Shown piece after piece: positions 1-7,589 of a DNA stretch of 64,000 nucleotides. A program made the translations under genes and the position numbers. Each line of letters begins with the position of its first letter. Positions within the stretch are counted from its first letter, which is position 1. Source of the DNA: CBDBEU01 sp965204565 (lineage in GTDB: Bacteria; Pseudomonadota; Alphaproteobacteria; Rhizobiales; TMED25); the NCBI GenBank assembly GCA_965204565.1, contig CBDBEU010000004.1, positions 879,685-943,684 on the forward strand. Direction: 5' to 3'. The notes beneath the pieces are model-generated. The model did no database searches, had not been told where the DNA came from, and saw nothing but the letters and a program-made list of their open reading frames with translations.

Positions 1-12
1 ACGAGGCGGGCA

Positions 13-531
13 ATGGCTGTTAAGGGACCGGACGCATTCCGCACAATCAGCGAGGTTGCACGCGAGCTAGACGTGCCGCAGCATGTTCTGCGCTTCTGGG
101 AAAGCCGGTTTACCCAGGTGCACCCGATGAAGCGGCGCGGCGGCCGGCGCCATTACCGGCCTGAAGACATCGCTCTTTTGCGTGGCATCCACCGGCTGCT
201 CTATGTTGATGGCTTCACCATCAAGGGAGTTCAGAAAATTCTGCGCGAACGCGGCATTGCCCATGTGGTGGCTGCCGCCCAGAATGGCGGCAGCGAGGCG
301 GGCGGCGTTGAGGCGGGCATTGACGCCGCGGCAGCAGCTGACAGCGCCAAGATCGTGGCGCTGCAGCCGCATTTGCAAGCTGCTACACAGGCTGGCAGCG
401 CTGCCGGGGCCGGCGCGCCGCAGGGCTCTGCCGCGGCAGGCGATATCAGCGGCCAGACCCAGACGGTGCTGCACGCAGCGCTCAATGAGCTTGGCGCGCT
501 GAAGGACATTCTTGAGCGCGCACGCGAATAA
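13..531 (+). CDS. MerR-family transcriptional regulator
   Basis: This is a 172-residue DNA-binding regulator of the MerR family. The winged helix-turn-helix lies at about residues 10-75, with the typical TISEVARELDVP helix followed by LRFWESRF and a Tyr/Arg-rich wing (GGRRHYRPEDI). Residues 90-155 are an Ala/Gly-rich low-complexity linker, and a short C-terminal helix may serve dimerisation. There are no metal-binding cysteines of the MerR/CueR type, so the effector is unknown. In Hyphomicrobiales a gene of this type usually follows ihfA; the upstream gene would lie outside the window, so this context is inferred. The ATG at 13 has a purine-rich stretch (gaggcggg) just upstream. Confidence 0.9.
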   Translation: MAVKGPDAFRTISEVARELDVPQHVLRFWESRFTQVHPMKRRGGRRHYRPEDIALLRGIHRLLYVDGFTIKGVQKILRERGIAHVVAAAQNGGSEAGGVEAGIDAAAAADSAKIVALQPHLQAATQAGSAAGAGAPQGSAAAGDISGQTQTVLHAALNELGALKDILERARE

Positions 532-753
532 ATAGACACGCCCGGCACACCGCAACACCTGCCCCTGCCTGTCTGTGACAGCCCCAGTCTGCCTGTCACA
601 CCCCTGTCACACAATGCACGAAACCCAACCGGCCTGCGCTTCGCGCCGGCCGGCAGCGGCGGTGAGATGATTATTCGTCTGGTTCCGGCTTCCAGCATGA
701 TTGCGCGCGTGCACACGCGGACATATAGTCCGGCCTGCCTTTTGGCGTGGTTA

Positions 754-831
754 CGGAGCGTGGCGCAGCCTGGTTAGCGCACCTGTCTGGGGGACAGGAG
801 GTCGGGAGTTCAAATCTCCCCGCTCCGACCA
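754..831 (+). tRNA. tRNA-Pro (anticodon GGG)
   Basis: A full cloverleaf can be drawn. The acceptor stem CGGAGCG (754-760) pairs with CGCTCCG (821-827). The anticodon stem CCTGT/ACAGG encloses the loop CTGGGGG, giving anticodon GGG at 789-791. The T arm is GGGAG-TTCAAAT-CTCCC, and the 3' end ACCA is encoded at 828-831. The gene stands alone between the MerR gene and a broken amidohydrolase. Confidence 0.96.
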
Positions 832-894
832 AATATTTTAATCGCCTAGCTCCCCTGAGATGCAGCACGACGAACCAAGCCCGGAGCCTTGCCC

Positions 895-1809
895 TTGAGC
901 GCCCATATCGACATCGATGCCGCGCTTGTGGAGCGCTATCTCGCCGAATTCGCGCGCCACGGCGCCCATGGCGAGACCGGCGTGTGGCGCACGCTTTATT
1001 CGCCCGCATGGGCAGCGGCGGCGGACGAATATGCCAATTGGTGCACTGGATGGAGGCCGGCCTTGAGGTCTCACGCGATGCGGTCGGCAATGTCTGGAGC
1101 TCGCGCGCCGTGATCGGCGAGATCGCGCCGGACGTCCCTGAGACGATTGTCGGGTTTGACCGCGTCACATTGGCCGAGGCGATGCGCGATGTCGGCCTTG
1201 ACCCGGCCAGATGCGGCGCGGCGCGAGGATATCGCAGCCTTCATCGAGCTTCATATCGAGCAGGGCCCGGTGCTGGAGGAGGCAGACCTGCCGGCCGCGC
1301 TGGTCACCGGCATAGCCGCCATTCGCGGCACGCTGGTGGAGATCAAAGGCACCGCCAACCATTCCAGCCCTTTCCGATGGCACACCGCCGCGACCCGGTG
1401 GCCGGCTTTGCCGTCCAGAAGCACATGATGGGTATGGCAGTCCGCACTATCGGTCTGGCTTGCGCAAAAACCAGGATCGGCATGACAAACATCACCTACA
1501 ACATCCGCCGCCTCGTCCAACTCGGAGGCAGCATCACTGCCTGATCACAGGACGAGTCCGTTCAATAGCAACCAGGAACGCTCTGAAAGCGGTGCAAATC
1601 GCTGCATCCGAAACACAAGACCAGTTCAGATGACCACGCCGCGCCAAAATCACAGAAAATCGGACGAACAAGCAGGATTGATAGAGGCTCTCATCTGCAT
1701 GCGCAGCAAGGATGGCCGCAGCCGCACGCCGGAGGAATATTCTTCTCCGGAGGATATCCTCGCTGGCATCCGCGTGCTGGCCGAAGGGCTTTACCGGCTC
1801 GCCTATTAA
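895..1809 (+). pseudogene. M20-family amidase/carbamoylase-type hydrolase, split by an IS5 tail
   Basis: Pieces in different frames match the Zn-dependent M20 hydrolases that include N-carbamoyl-L-amino-acid hydrolase and allantoate amidohydrolase. The N-terminal piece contains WMEAGLEVSRDAVGNVW. A later piece contains AFIELHIEQGPVLEE, the metal/substrate segment, followed by GTANHSSPF. After the IS fragment at about 1420-1691 the reading resumes with a C-terminal segment, GRSRTPEEYSSPEDI, ending LYRLAY at a TAA at 1809. Besides the insertion there are at least two frameshifts and an internal deletion, so no working enzyme is expected. The 5' limit (TTG at 895) is approximate. Confidence 0.75.
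1420..1691 (+). mobile_element. IS5-family 3' fragment inside the M20 gene
   Basis: Residues HMMGMAVRTIGLACAKTRIG and the following ITYNIRRLVQL are the conserved C-terminus of IS5-type DDE transposases. They lie in one open frame that ends with a TGA at 1542-1544, followed by a non-coding tail up to about 1691. Only the last ~40 codons and the 3' end remain. Homology to the host hydrolase resumes right after it, which fixes the boundary. The sequence differs from the two longer IS5 copies near 17.9 kb and 34.5 kb, so this is another IS5 subtype. Confidence 0.65.
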
Positions 1810-1940
1810 GCCCGCCCGCGCATATGCGCACCAGGTTGCCGCTATTGGCATTGACGCGACATCAAGCGGGTAGGGTGGTGCTGTATCCGTCTGGGGACAG
1901 AGGCGCGAGGTCTAAACGCTCCGCCGCCCATGCTCATGCG

Positions 1941-2287
1941 TCAGTTGGGGAGCGTCGGTGCGAAGCCGACGCGCCGCCTGCGCCAGCCGACAAAATCGAT
2001 GAGAGCAAGGCCGGTGCCGAACAGCGGCAGCGCTGCGGGAAAGGGGACCACGGTTGTTTCTCCGATGGTGAGTGTCAGATTGCCGGTGGCGCTTGCCCCG
2101 CCGTCTGCATTTGGCCAAGCGTGGATGAAAGTATTAAAATACCAATGATAGCTATGACCGGCTAACAAATTTCCGATCAGCGATCCAACAAAAAATTGCT
2201 GATATCAGCCTCAGTTAATCCAAATGCAAAACTCTCGTTCAGATTATTAAAATTATTATTGTAAATATTATATGTTTTATCAATCAT
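1941..2287 (-). pseudogene. PEP-CTERM (VPxPA-type) protein C-terminus, frameshifted
   Basis: On the minus strand a frame starting at an ATG at 2287 (residues MIDKTYNIYNNNFNNL and onward) reads to a stop at 2177-2179. The same protein seems to continue in the neighbouring frame from about 2180 to 1941. That part ends with VVPFPAALPLFGTGLALIDF and then GWRRRR, which is the tripartite PEP-CTERM/VPLPA-CTERM sorting signal: a Pro-rich motif, a transmembrane stretch and an Arg cluster. In known systems this tail is processed by an exosortase and the protein is exported. A single frameshift near 2180 breaks the gene, and no signal peptide is visible, so the 5' part is probably lost. An IS5-type element starts about 100 bp upstream. 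No exosortase gene is in the window. Confidence 0.6.
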
Positions 2288-2386
2288 CAATTATCGAAAA
2301 TATTTTATAATAACGAAAATTAAATAATAAATTTTTGTATGATTCAACAGTGAAAAACATGGAGTTCAAATATAAAGAGGAATTAG

Positions 2387-3158
2387 AGTCTGGACTCATT
2401 ATAGCCACGAGATGAGGGCTGCGGCGCGCGCGATAACTGCCATGACGTTTTTAATGTTGCGCTCGAAGCGAGTTGCGATGCGCCGCCGGTCTTTGAGGCG
2501 GCAGAACATGCGTTCGATGATATTTCGCTCCCCGTAGACGGCCCGATCGTAGTGATATCGGATCTTGCGGGTCTTTTCGTGGCGGGATGACGGGCCCGGT
2601 CTCGCGCCCTTCAAGCAGTTCCCGGCCGTCACGGCCTTTGTCGGTGACAGGTTCGGCGGATGGCGGCATGGCCTCGATGCAGCGCTGTGCGACCTTGCAA
2701 TCATGCACGTTTCCGGGCGTCGGGAGCAGGACGCAATTGACAAAAACATGGGGCGGCCCTTGTGGTCGCAGACGGCGTGGAGTCCGGTGTTGCGTCCGCC
2801 TTTGGTACGGCCGATCCATGGGTCAGGGCCGCCCTTTTCCGCCGCTGGCGCAGCGATGAACCCTGATGCAGGAACTGTCGATGAACAGCCGGTCAGGCGT
2901 ATCCTCGGCGCCTGCCGGAGCGCTGAAGATACCTTCCCGTATACCGCACTCGGCCCGGCGACCGCCACGGCGCAGCGCATGGGCGATCCCGCTCGGCACA
3001 CGACGATCATCCCCCAGGGCAACTCCGTGGGACTTGGGAAAGAATGGCTCGATCTTTGACATTTGAGCGCGTGAGAGCAGGAACAGATCCGACATGGCAA
3101 ACTCCTTTGCCATCCTGAATCAGAAATCGAACTTCAATGCAATTAATGAGTCCTGAGC
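2387..3158 (-). mobile_element. IS5-family (IS427-like) insertion sequence
   Basis: The element is about 0.77 kb. Its ends are related inverted repeats: AGTCTGGACTCATTA at 2387 and, on the other strand, GCTCAGGACTCATTA at the right end. Flanking tetranucleotides TTAG and CTAG fit the YTAR preference of IS5 relatives but are not an exact duplication. It carries a degenerate transposase on the minus strand. It lies between the PEP-CTERM relic and the Gfo/Idh gene. Confidence 0.7.
2399..3113 (-). pseudogene. IS427-like transposase (orfA/orfB), frameshifted
   Basis: The N-terminal frame (from 3113) holds MSDLFLLSRAQMSKIEPFFP and the target-site half of an IS5/IS427 transposase, through RLFIDSSCIRVHRCA. 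The middle (GNVHDCKVAQRCIEAMP, then TDKGRDG) is in a second frame. The C-terminal DDE glutamate helix, ERNIIERMFCRLKDRRRIAT, is in a third. IS427 members normally need one programmed shift between orfA and orfB; here more than one is needed, so the enzyme is judged inactive. Confidence 0.75.
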
Positions 3159-3268
3159 CTAGGTTGTTGTTTTTGCCGCATCATCTGATCAATCCTCGCT
3201 CCGGTCTGATGATGCTCTAGCAAAGCCGGCGATTGGCGTCATTCAGTAAACGGGCCGCACTGGCCCCG

Positions 3269-4324
3269 CTACTCCATTGATGCGACATGGACCGGCTTGC
3301 CGCTGGCCGCCGACTCGATCGCCGCACGAACCAGCGACAGTGCCTTTAAAGATGCGTGCCCATCGGTCTCGGGCTTGGCACCAGCCAGCACGCAATTGGC
3401 GAATTCGTCGATTTCCTCCAGCAGCGGATCGCCGATCTTGAGTTCGATCTGCTCGCCGGCGGCGTTTCCGGCTGAGAACATCTCAAGGCGCGAGCTTTCA
3501 TCCGGCCCCATCTTGCGCTCGATGTCGAAGCGCCGGTCGAGCCTGGCCACGGTGCGCTGCAGATTGGCCTCGGTGCCATAGACATACATCCAGTTGGTGC
3601 GCGGCGAGGCGAAGTTCGAGCCGATATAGCCAAGAATGCCGGATTCGAACTCGAACATGGTCGAGGTCACATCATCGACCGCTGCGGGGATGTGGAGCTT
3701 CTTGAACATCGAGAACACGGTCTTGATCGGCCCGAATATGTAGTTGAGCGTGTCGGCCTGGTGAACGCCGATGGTCATCAGTGAGCCGCCCGGACAGCCG
3801 GTATCATCGCCGCGCCAGCGAAATTCATCCGGCTTCAGATCCCATCCCTGCGAGCTCGACATGTTGGATTCAACCATTATCAGCTTGCCGAGCGCGCCTT
3901 GATCGACCAGTTCCTTGACCTTGCGGTTGACCGAATGGCGCCGGTGCACATGGCCGATCATCAGCGTCTTGCCCGCCGCCTCGCAAGTCTCGGTCATGGC
4001 GCGGCCATCGGCCAGCGTGTTGGCGATCGGCTTTTCCACATAGACATGCTTGCCGTTGGTCACGGCGAGTTCGGTCTGCTCGCGGTGAAACATGTTGGGT
4101 GAAACGATGACGATGCCATCAAGATCATCGCGCCCCACCATGTCCTCATAAGAAGTATCGCTCTGGCAGCCATAGCGCTCGACTGTCGCCTGTATCGCCT
4201 TTGAGTTGACGTCGTAGCAGGTGACAAGCTCGACCTTGTCGCTGCGCTCGATGGTGTTGGCGACTGCTACCGAAAACGATCCCAATCCGCACATGCCAAC
4301 GCGAATGCTTTTCCGCTCTGCCAT
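3269..4324 (-). CDS. Gfo/Idh/MocA-family oxidoreductase
   Basis: This is a 351-residue NAD(P)-dependent dehydrogenase of the glucose-fructose/inositol dehydrogenase family. The N-terminal Rossmann fold starts with VGMCGLGSFSVAVA (GxGxxxxA type). The family motif EKPIANTLADG, with the catalytic-site lysine, follows, and GHVHRRHSVNRKVKELV leads into the C-terminal alpha/beta domain. TIGVHQADTLNYIFG supplies the usual His/Asp pair. The substrate cannot be read from the sequence; sugars, inositols and related polyols are typical. ATG at 4324 is preferred over the GTG at 4333 because the GGGGAG ribosome site lies at a proper distance only for the former. The gene stands alone between two IS elements. 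Confidence 0.85.
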   Translation of the reverse strand: MAERKSIRVGMCGLGSFSVAVANTIERSDKVELVTCYDVNSKAIQATVERYGCQSDTSYEDMVGRDDLDGIVIVSPNMFHREQTELAVTNGKHVYVEKPIANTLADGRAMTETCEAAGKTLMIGHVHRRHSVNRKVKELVDQGALGKLIMVESNMSSSQGWDLKPDEFRWRGDDTGCPGGSLMTIGVHQADTLNYIFGPIKTVFSMFKKLHIPAAVDDVTSTMFEFESGILGYIGSNFASPRTNWMYVYGTEANLQRTVARLDRRFDIERKMGPDESSRLEMFSAGNAAGEQIELKIGDPLLEEIDEFANCVLAGAKPETDGHASLKALSLVRAAIESAASGKPVHVASME

Positions 4325-4551
4325 CAGCTGCACATCTCCCCTATTCGACCCTTATTTTGGTCTGGCGCCAAGGGCCAGTCAAGCACGGCAGCGATTTCCG
4401 GTAGGAATCATTCCCTCTCATTGACGTCTGTTACGGTCGGGCTGCAATGAGCGGTCGGTCGGCGCACGCATGGCTGATGGCCGGTCAGTTGCCCGGACAA
4501 CGAGGTTTCGGCGAAGGGCGGGACAGTGTCTGTCGCGCGTGGCCGGAGAAG

Positions 4552-5713
4552 CTACCGCCCGTCGGGAAGCAAGGCTGCGAGTTCCGGTTTCTTCATCTCC
4601 CCTGACAGGGCGAGATAGAAAGTCTGCCAGTCCGTGATGCGCAAGTTCTGCAACAGGCTGCGCATCCTGTCCCAAAGGGAGAGGATACGCTCCCGGTGCT
4701 CCCGCGCCTTCAGTGTCTGGAACGTTTCGTTCTCAATCGCCCATCTGCGGCGGGCGGCCCGCATGACGGACATCACCGTGTCCCGCTCCGGCGGGAGATC
4801 GGTGATCCACATGTTGACCCTCACCTCGAAGCTCGCGTCGTTGAACGGCAGGTGTGCGTCCCACTCGAAGCGATGCATCCTGCCGGTCGTCTTGTCACGC
4901 GTCTCCCGTGTCTGCTTCGTCTCGCTGGCCTTGACCCGACTGAACAGCAGTTCGTGATTGCCCGGCTTCGCGCCGAGGATGAAACGAAAACCCTTGTCCC
5001 GCAGATGCCTGATGCGGGGTCCGTTGGACGCCGGCCCGTCCTCGACGATGACCGCCTTGATGCGTGCGTGCTCCCGGCGCAGGTCGCTGAGGAGACGCTT
5101 CGTGGCGTTCCGCTCGCAGTCGTTCTTCGTGGTTCCGTCCTCATTCCGGACCGGCTCCGGCGCCAGTGGGAACACCTCCTTCAGGTCGGGGTGGACCACC
5201 GCCGCGCCGAGGGGCTGGTGGTCGTACGTCTTCGACCCGTCGTCGCGGTGGCTCTTCACGCAGCAGCGTCTGCAACCGACCTTGTGCGAGGAATGCTGGC
5301 CGGTGCCATCCACCGAGATCAGCAGATGCCCGTCGAAGACCGTCCAGCCTTCGAGCACCTTGCCGCGCGCGCATCCGCGTGTCCGAGGGCATTTTTTCCA
5401 CGCCAAAGAGCGAGCGGAGGTTCCACGCCTGGACCGGACCCTCGCCGCCGCGCACCTGCCGGTCAAACTGAAGCCCGGTCAAACTGAAGCCCGGTCAAAC
5501 TGAAGCCCGGTCAAACTGAAGCAACGACGGAAACTTGAGTGAAAACACCGCCAGTGCGGACATCAGGCAGTCGGACAGGCTGAAGTCACGTGTGTTGATC
5601 GGGTCGGGGATGCGGGCGAAGCATGCCTGGCATCGACAGATGTTTGCGGAAAGAGTTTCCGGACATCTGAGAGCCTCTCTCAACTGCCGATGGAGCAGGT
5701 GCGTGGATCGCAT
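4552..5713 (-). pseudogene. DDE transposase, ISNCY-type, broken by tandem repeats and frameshifts
   Basis: The N-terminal frame (5713 downward) reads DFSLSDCLMSALAVFSLKFP then LLQFDR, the start of a transposase domain. The reading then enters a 16-bp repeat array and meets a TGA. The bulk of the protein resumes in other frames with LLISVDGTGQHSSHKV (first catalytic Asp), VIVEDGPASNGP, FILGAKPGNHELLF and RRRWAIENETFQTLK (C-terminal Glu). Length and motif spacing resemble ISNCY-type transposases. The array plus at least one further frameshift near 5380 makes it inactive. Confidence 0.7.
5462..5522. repeat. 16-bp tandem repeat, 3.8 copies, inside a transposase relic
   Basis: The unit GTCAAACTGAAGCCCG is repeated exactly at 5462, 5478 and 5494, with a 13-base fourth copy at 5510. 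Reading through the minus strand, each extra copy shifts the frame by one base, and the second reading contains a TGA. The array therefore marks the point where the transposase was broken. It looks like slippage or unequal exchange after a first duplication. Confidence 0.92.
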
Positions 5714-5844
5714 TGCGGGCGGTGGATGGCACGACGAAAAACGGGCCGGCGCAAAAAGCCCACCAAAGAAAACGCGTAGACCTGCCCCAACAAATTGATA
5801 ATCAACAAAAATAATCCTACAGGAAATTGCTGAAAATCAACAGA

Positions 5845-6010
5845 GATCCATTTGACCGGTCGTCCGGTCACTTCGGCCGCCCACAGCGACAGCGCATATT
5901 TCGGATAGCACCCGCCTTTCATGCCAAAGCCGCCCCCATATTGTCGCAGATCACCCGGAAATGGTTCTGCGGTTTTTTGAAATAGGCATTCGCCAGAGTG
6001 CCACGGGTGC
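5845..6010 (-). pseudogene. Xanthine dehydrogenase/CoxL-type molybdopterin subunit fragment
   Basis: The minus strand encodes LANAYFKKPQNHF in one frame and then GGGFGMKGGCYPKYALSLWA and GRPVKWIS in another. The GGGFGMKGG signature is the FG-loop near the molybdenum cofactor in large subunits of xanthine dehydrogenase, aldehyde oxidase and CO dehydrogenase. Only about 55 residues of a normally ~750-residue protein remain, with a frameshift inside. It abuts the dead ISNCY-like element on one side and the HlyD relic on the other, so both ends were lost by rearrangement. Confidence 0.65.
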
Positions 6011-6049
6011 GGTGCGCTGACTGGATGGTGCAACGAATGGTGTATTGAT

Positions 6050-7375
6050 CGTCAACCGGGTCGTATTCGCCGATGCAACCGCGCTCGTCCGCGTTAGGGG
6101 GTCTTCCGGAACTACTGCGCGCACGGTTGCATTGACTTCTGCGCCGCCAGAGCGCACCGCGCGAACTGACAGGTCGGGTTCGATCTTGGCGCTCTGTTCG
6201 ACCGGTATATCGGCCTCGATTTCCAAGGAGGTGTCCTGGATCGATGTGACCACGGGGCTGCCGATATTGAGATAGGCACCGGGTTGAGCATGACGCGCTA
6301 CCACAATACCGGCATAGGGTGCGCGGGTCTTGGCACGCTCGATCGAAAGCTTGGCCACACCGATCTCGGCATGGGCATAGGCAACGCGTGAGCGTGCAGC
6401 GCCAAGCGAAGCGGCGGAGCGGCGTAACTCGCCTTCAGCATGCTCGAATCTGGCGCTCGAAAAGGGCGAGGTGCCGCTGAGGCCCTGAATGCGGTCCGGG
6501 CTCTCTGCGCCAGGGTAACGCTGGCCTCATCGCGGTCGGCCGAAGCTTCGGCCTCTTTTTCCGAACCACCACGACCTCCTTACCTCTTGTAAAAACACAA
6601 ATAATTAGTTGCGCATTTTACCAATTTGGTATATTTTCTGCAACTTGGAGTTTGTTAATGAAAATTGAGACAAAAATAGAGATCAAAGATTCCATAGCGA
6701 AAGTTTGGGAGGCTATTATTGCTCACAAAAAATTTGGAGAATGATTTAGATGTAAACTTGACCAACCTTTTAAGGAAGGTGAAATGTCTACGGGCATTAT
6801 GATATGTCCTGGTGGCGAACACCTCAAATGGGAGGCCAAGATAATCAAAATTGAGAATGAAAAATGCTTAGAGTTTTCTTGGCCGCCCTACGTTGAAGAT
6901 GAGTCAGTAGACCTATCAATTGAACCGTGGCAACATTGCAGCTTTGAATTGGAGGAGATACCGAGTGGGACATTGTTAAAAGTCACTGAGACAGGTTTCG
7001 ACAAACTATCTCCGGCCATTAGAGATGATGCAAGAAGAGGGAATGAGCAAGGTTGGAAAATAAAGGCTGGCCAAATTTTAGAGTATATCACTAAAAATTC
7101 GTAAGTCCGAATAATTGTGCTTCGCGCAAGGCTAGCGTCAGGACAAGCCATGAATCGTCGATCGAGGCCAAGATTTCTCCTTCCTCGACCCGGTCCTCGA
7201 CATCGACCGGAACGTCCTTGATCGCTCCGGCGCCCGGCCGAGACCGGCATGGTCTGGCGCATCGGCTCAGAGATCACCTCATCGACTCTTGCCGGAGCGG
7301 TCCCTGTGCCCATGAGGGCACAGTGCCCAAAGTCAGCGGCACGAAGAGAGCTGTTGCAGATATCGTCGGTCTCAT
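6050..7375 (-). pseudogene. HlyD-family efflux periplasmic adaptor, split by an AT-rich insert
   Basis: The N-terminal part lies at about 7120-7375. It starts at ATG 7375 with a signal peptide (MRPTISATALFVPLTLG and a cleavable WAQG), then VDEVISEPMRQTMPV and the lipoyl half VEDRVEEGEILASIDDSWL. After a gap of about 540 bp the gene continues at about 6575 with a coiled-coil piece (EAEASADRDEASVTLAQR) and the second lipoyl/beta-barrel piece (APYAGIVVARHAQPGAYLNI, then TSIQDTSLEIEADIPV). Such adaptors link an inner-membrane RND or ABC pump to an outer-membrane channel. Several frameshifts and the insertion of an AT-rich segment carrying an SRPBCC gene have destroyed it. No pump gene is adjacent. 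Confidence 0.7.
6658..7104 (+). pseudogene. SRPBCC/AHSA1-like gene with in-frame TGA at codon 29
   Basis: Ignoring one stop codon, the frame from ATG 6658 gives a 148-residue START/AHSA1-like (SRPBCC) protein. It starts with MKIETKIEIKDSIAKVWEAI and ends with QGWKIKAGQILEYITKNS. Such proteins form a helix-grip ligand pocket. Codon 29 (6742-6744) is TGA between FGE and FRCKL, a place where relatives commonly carry Trp (FGEWFR-like), so one G-to-A change explains it. A shorter product could start at ATG 6784 (106 residues), but it would lack the first strand and helix. Base composition is far more AT-rich than anything nearby and the gene sits inside an HlyD gene, both pointing to recent acquisition. 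Confidence 0.65.
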
Positions 7376-7589
7376 GGGTGACTTGTCCAAATGCGGTCTG
7401 CCCGCCAGGCGCTACTCAAATGAAAAGCACTCGCATTTTTGGAAAGTTGGGCAATTTAGGGCGTTGGTGCAATACCTTGCCAGTTTCAAACCTTCGCGAC
7501 CTTGAGACTGATCGGCACTATAACGCGAACTCAATTCGCCAGTCAGTATAGGCCCAAACCGCACCCGTGAGATTTAGCAGGATTACCAA

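Larger units (their letters stand above)
4430..5770 (-). mobile_element. ISNCY-like element, inactive
   Basis: The extent is set by the broken transposase and its flanks; I could not define terminal inverted repeats, so both borders are approximate. The element separates the Gfo/Idh gene from relics of a xanthine-dehydrogenase-type gene. It contains a striking 16-bp tandem repeat that disrupts the transposase. Confidence 0.5.

Noticed and set aside
1875..1930. tRNA-Pro-like string after the M20 relic (TCTGGGGACAG followed by a T-arm-like stretch)
   Set aside because: No acceptor stem or D arm can be formed and the T loop lacks TTC; similarity to the tRNA at 754 is too short to call a relic.
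6742..6744. TGA read as Trp (alternative genetic code), as in the alphaproteobacterium Hodgkinia
   Set aside because: Several intact genes here end in TGA at the conserved C-terminus (for example parC and tsaC), and brnT carries TAG at a similar Trp position, so ordinary nonsense mutation is simpler.
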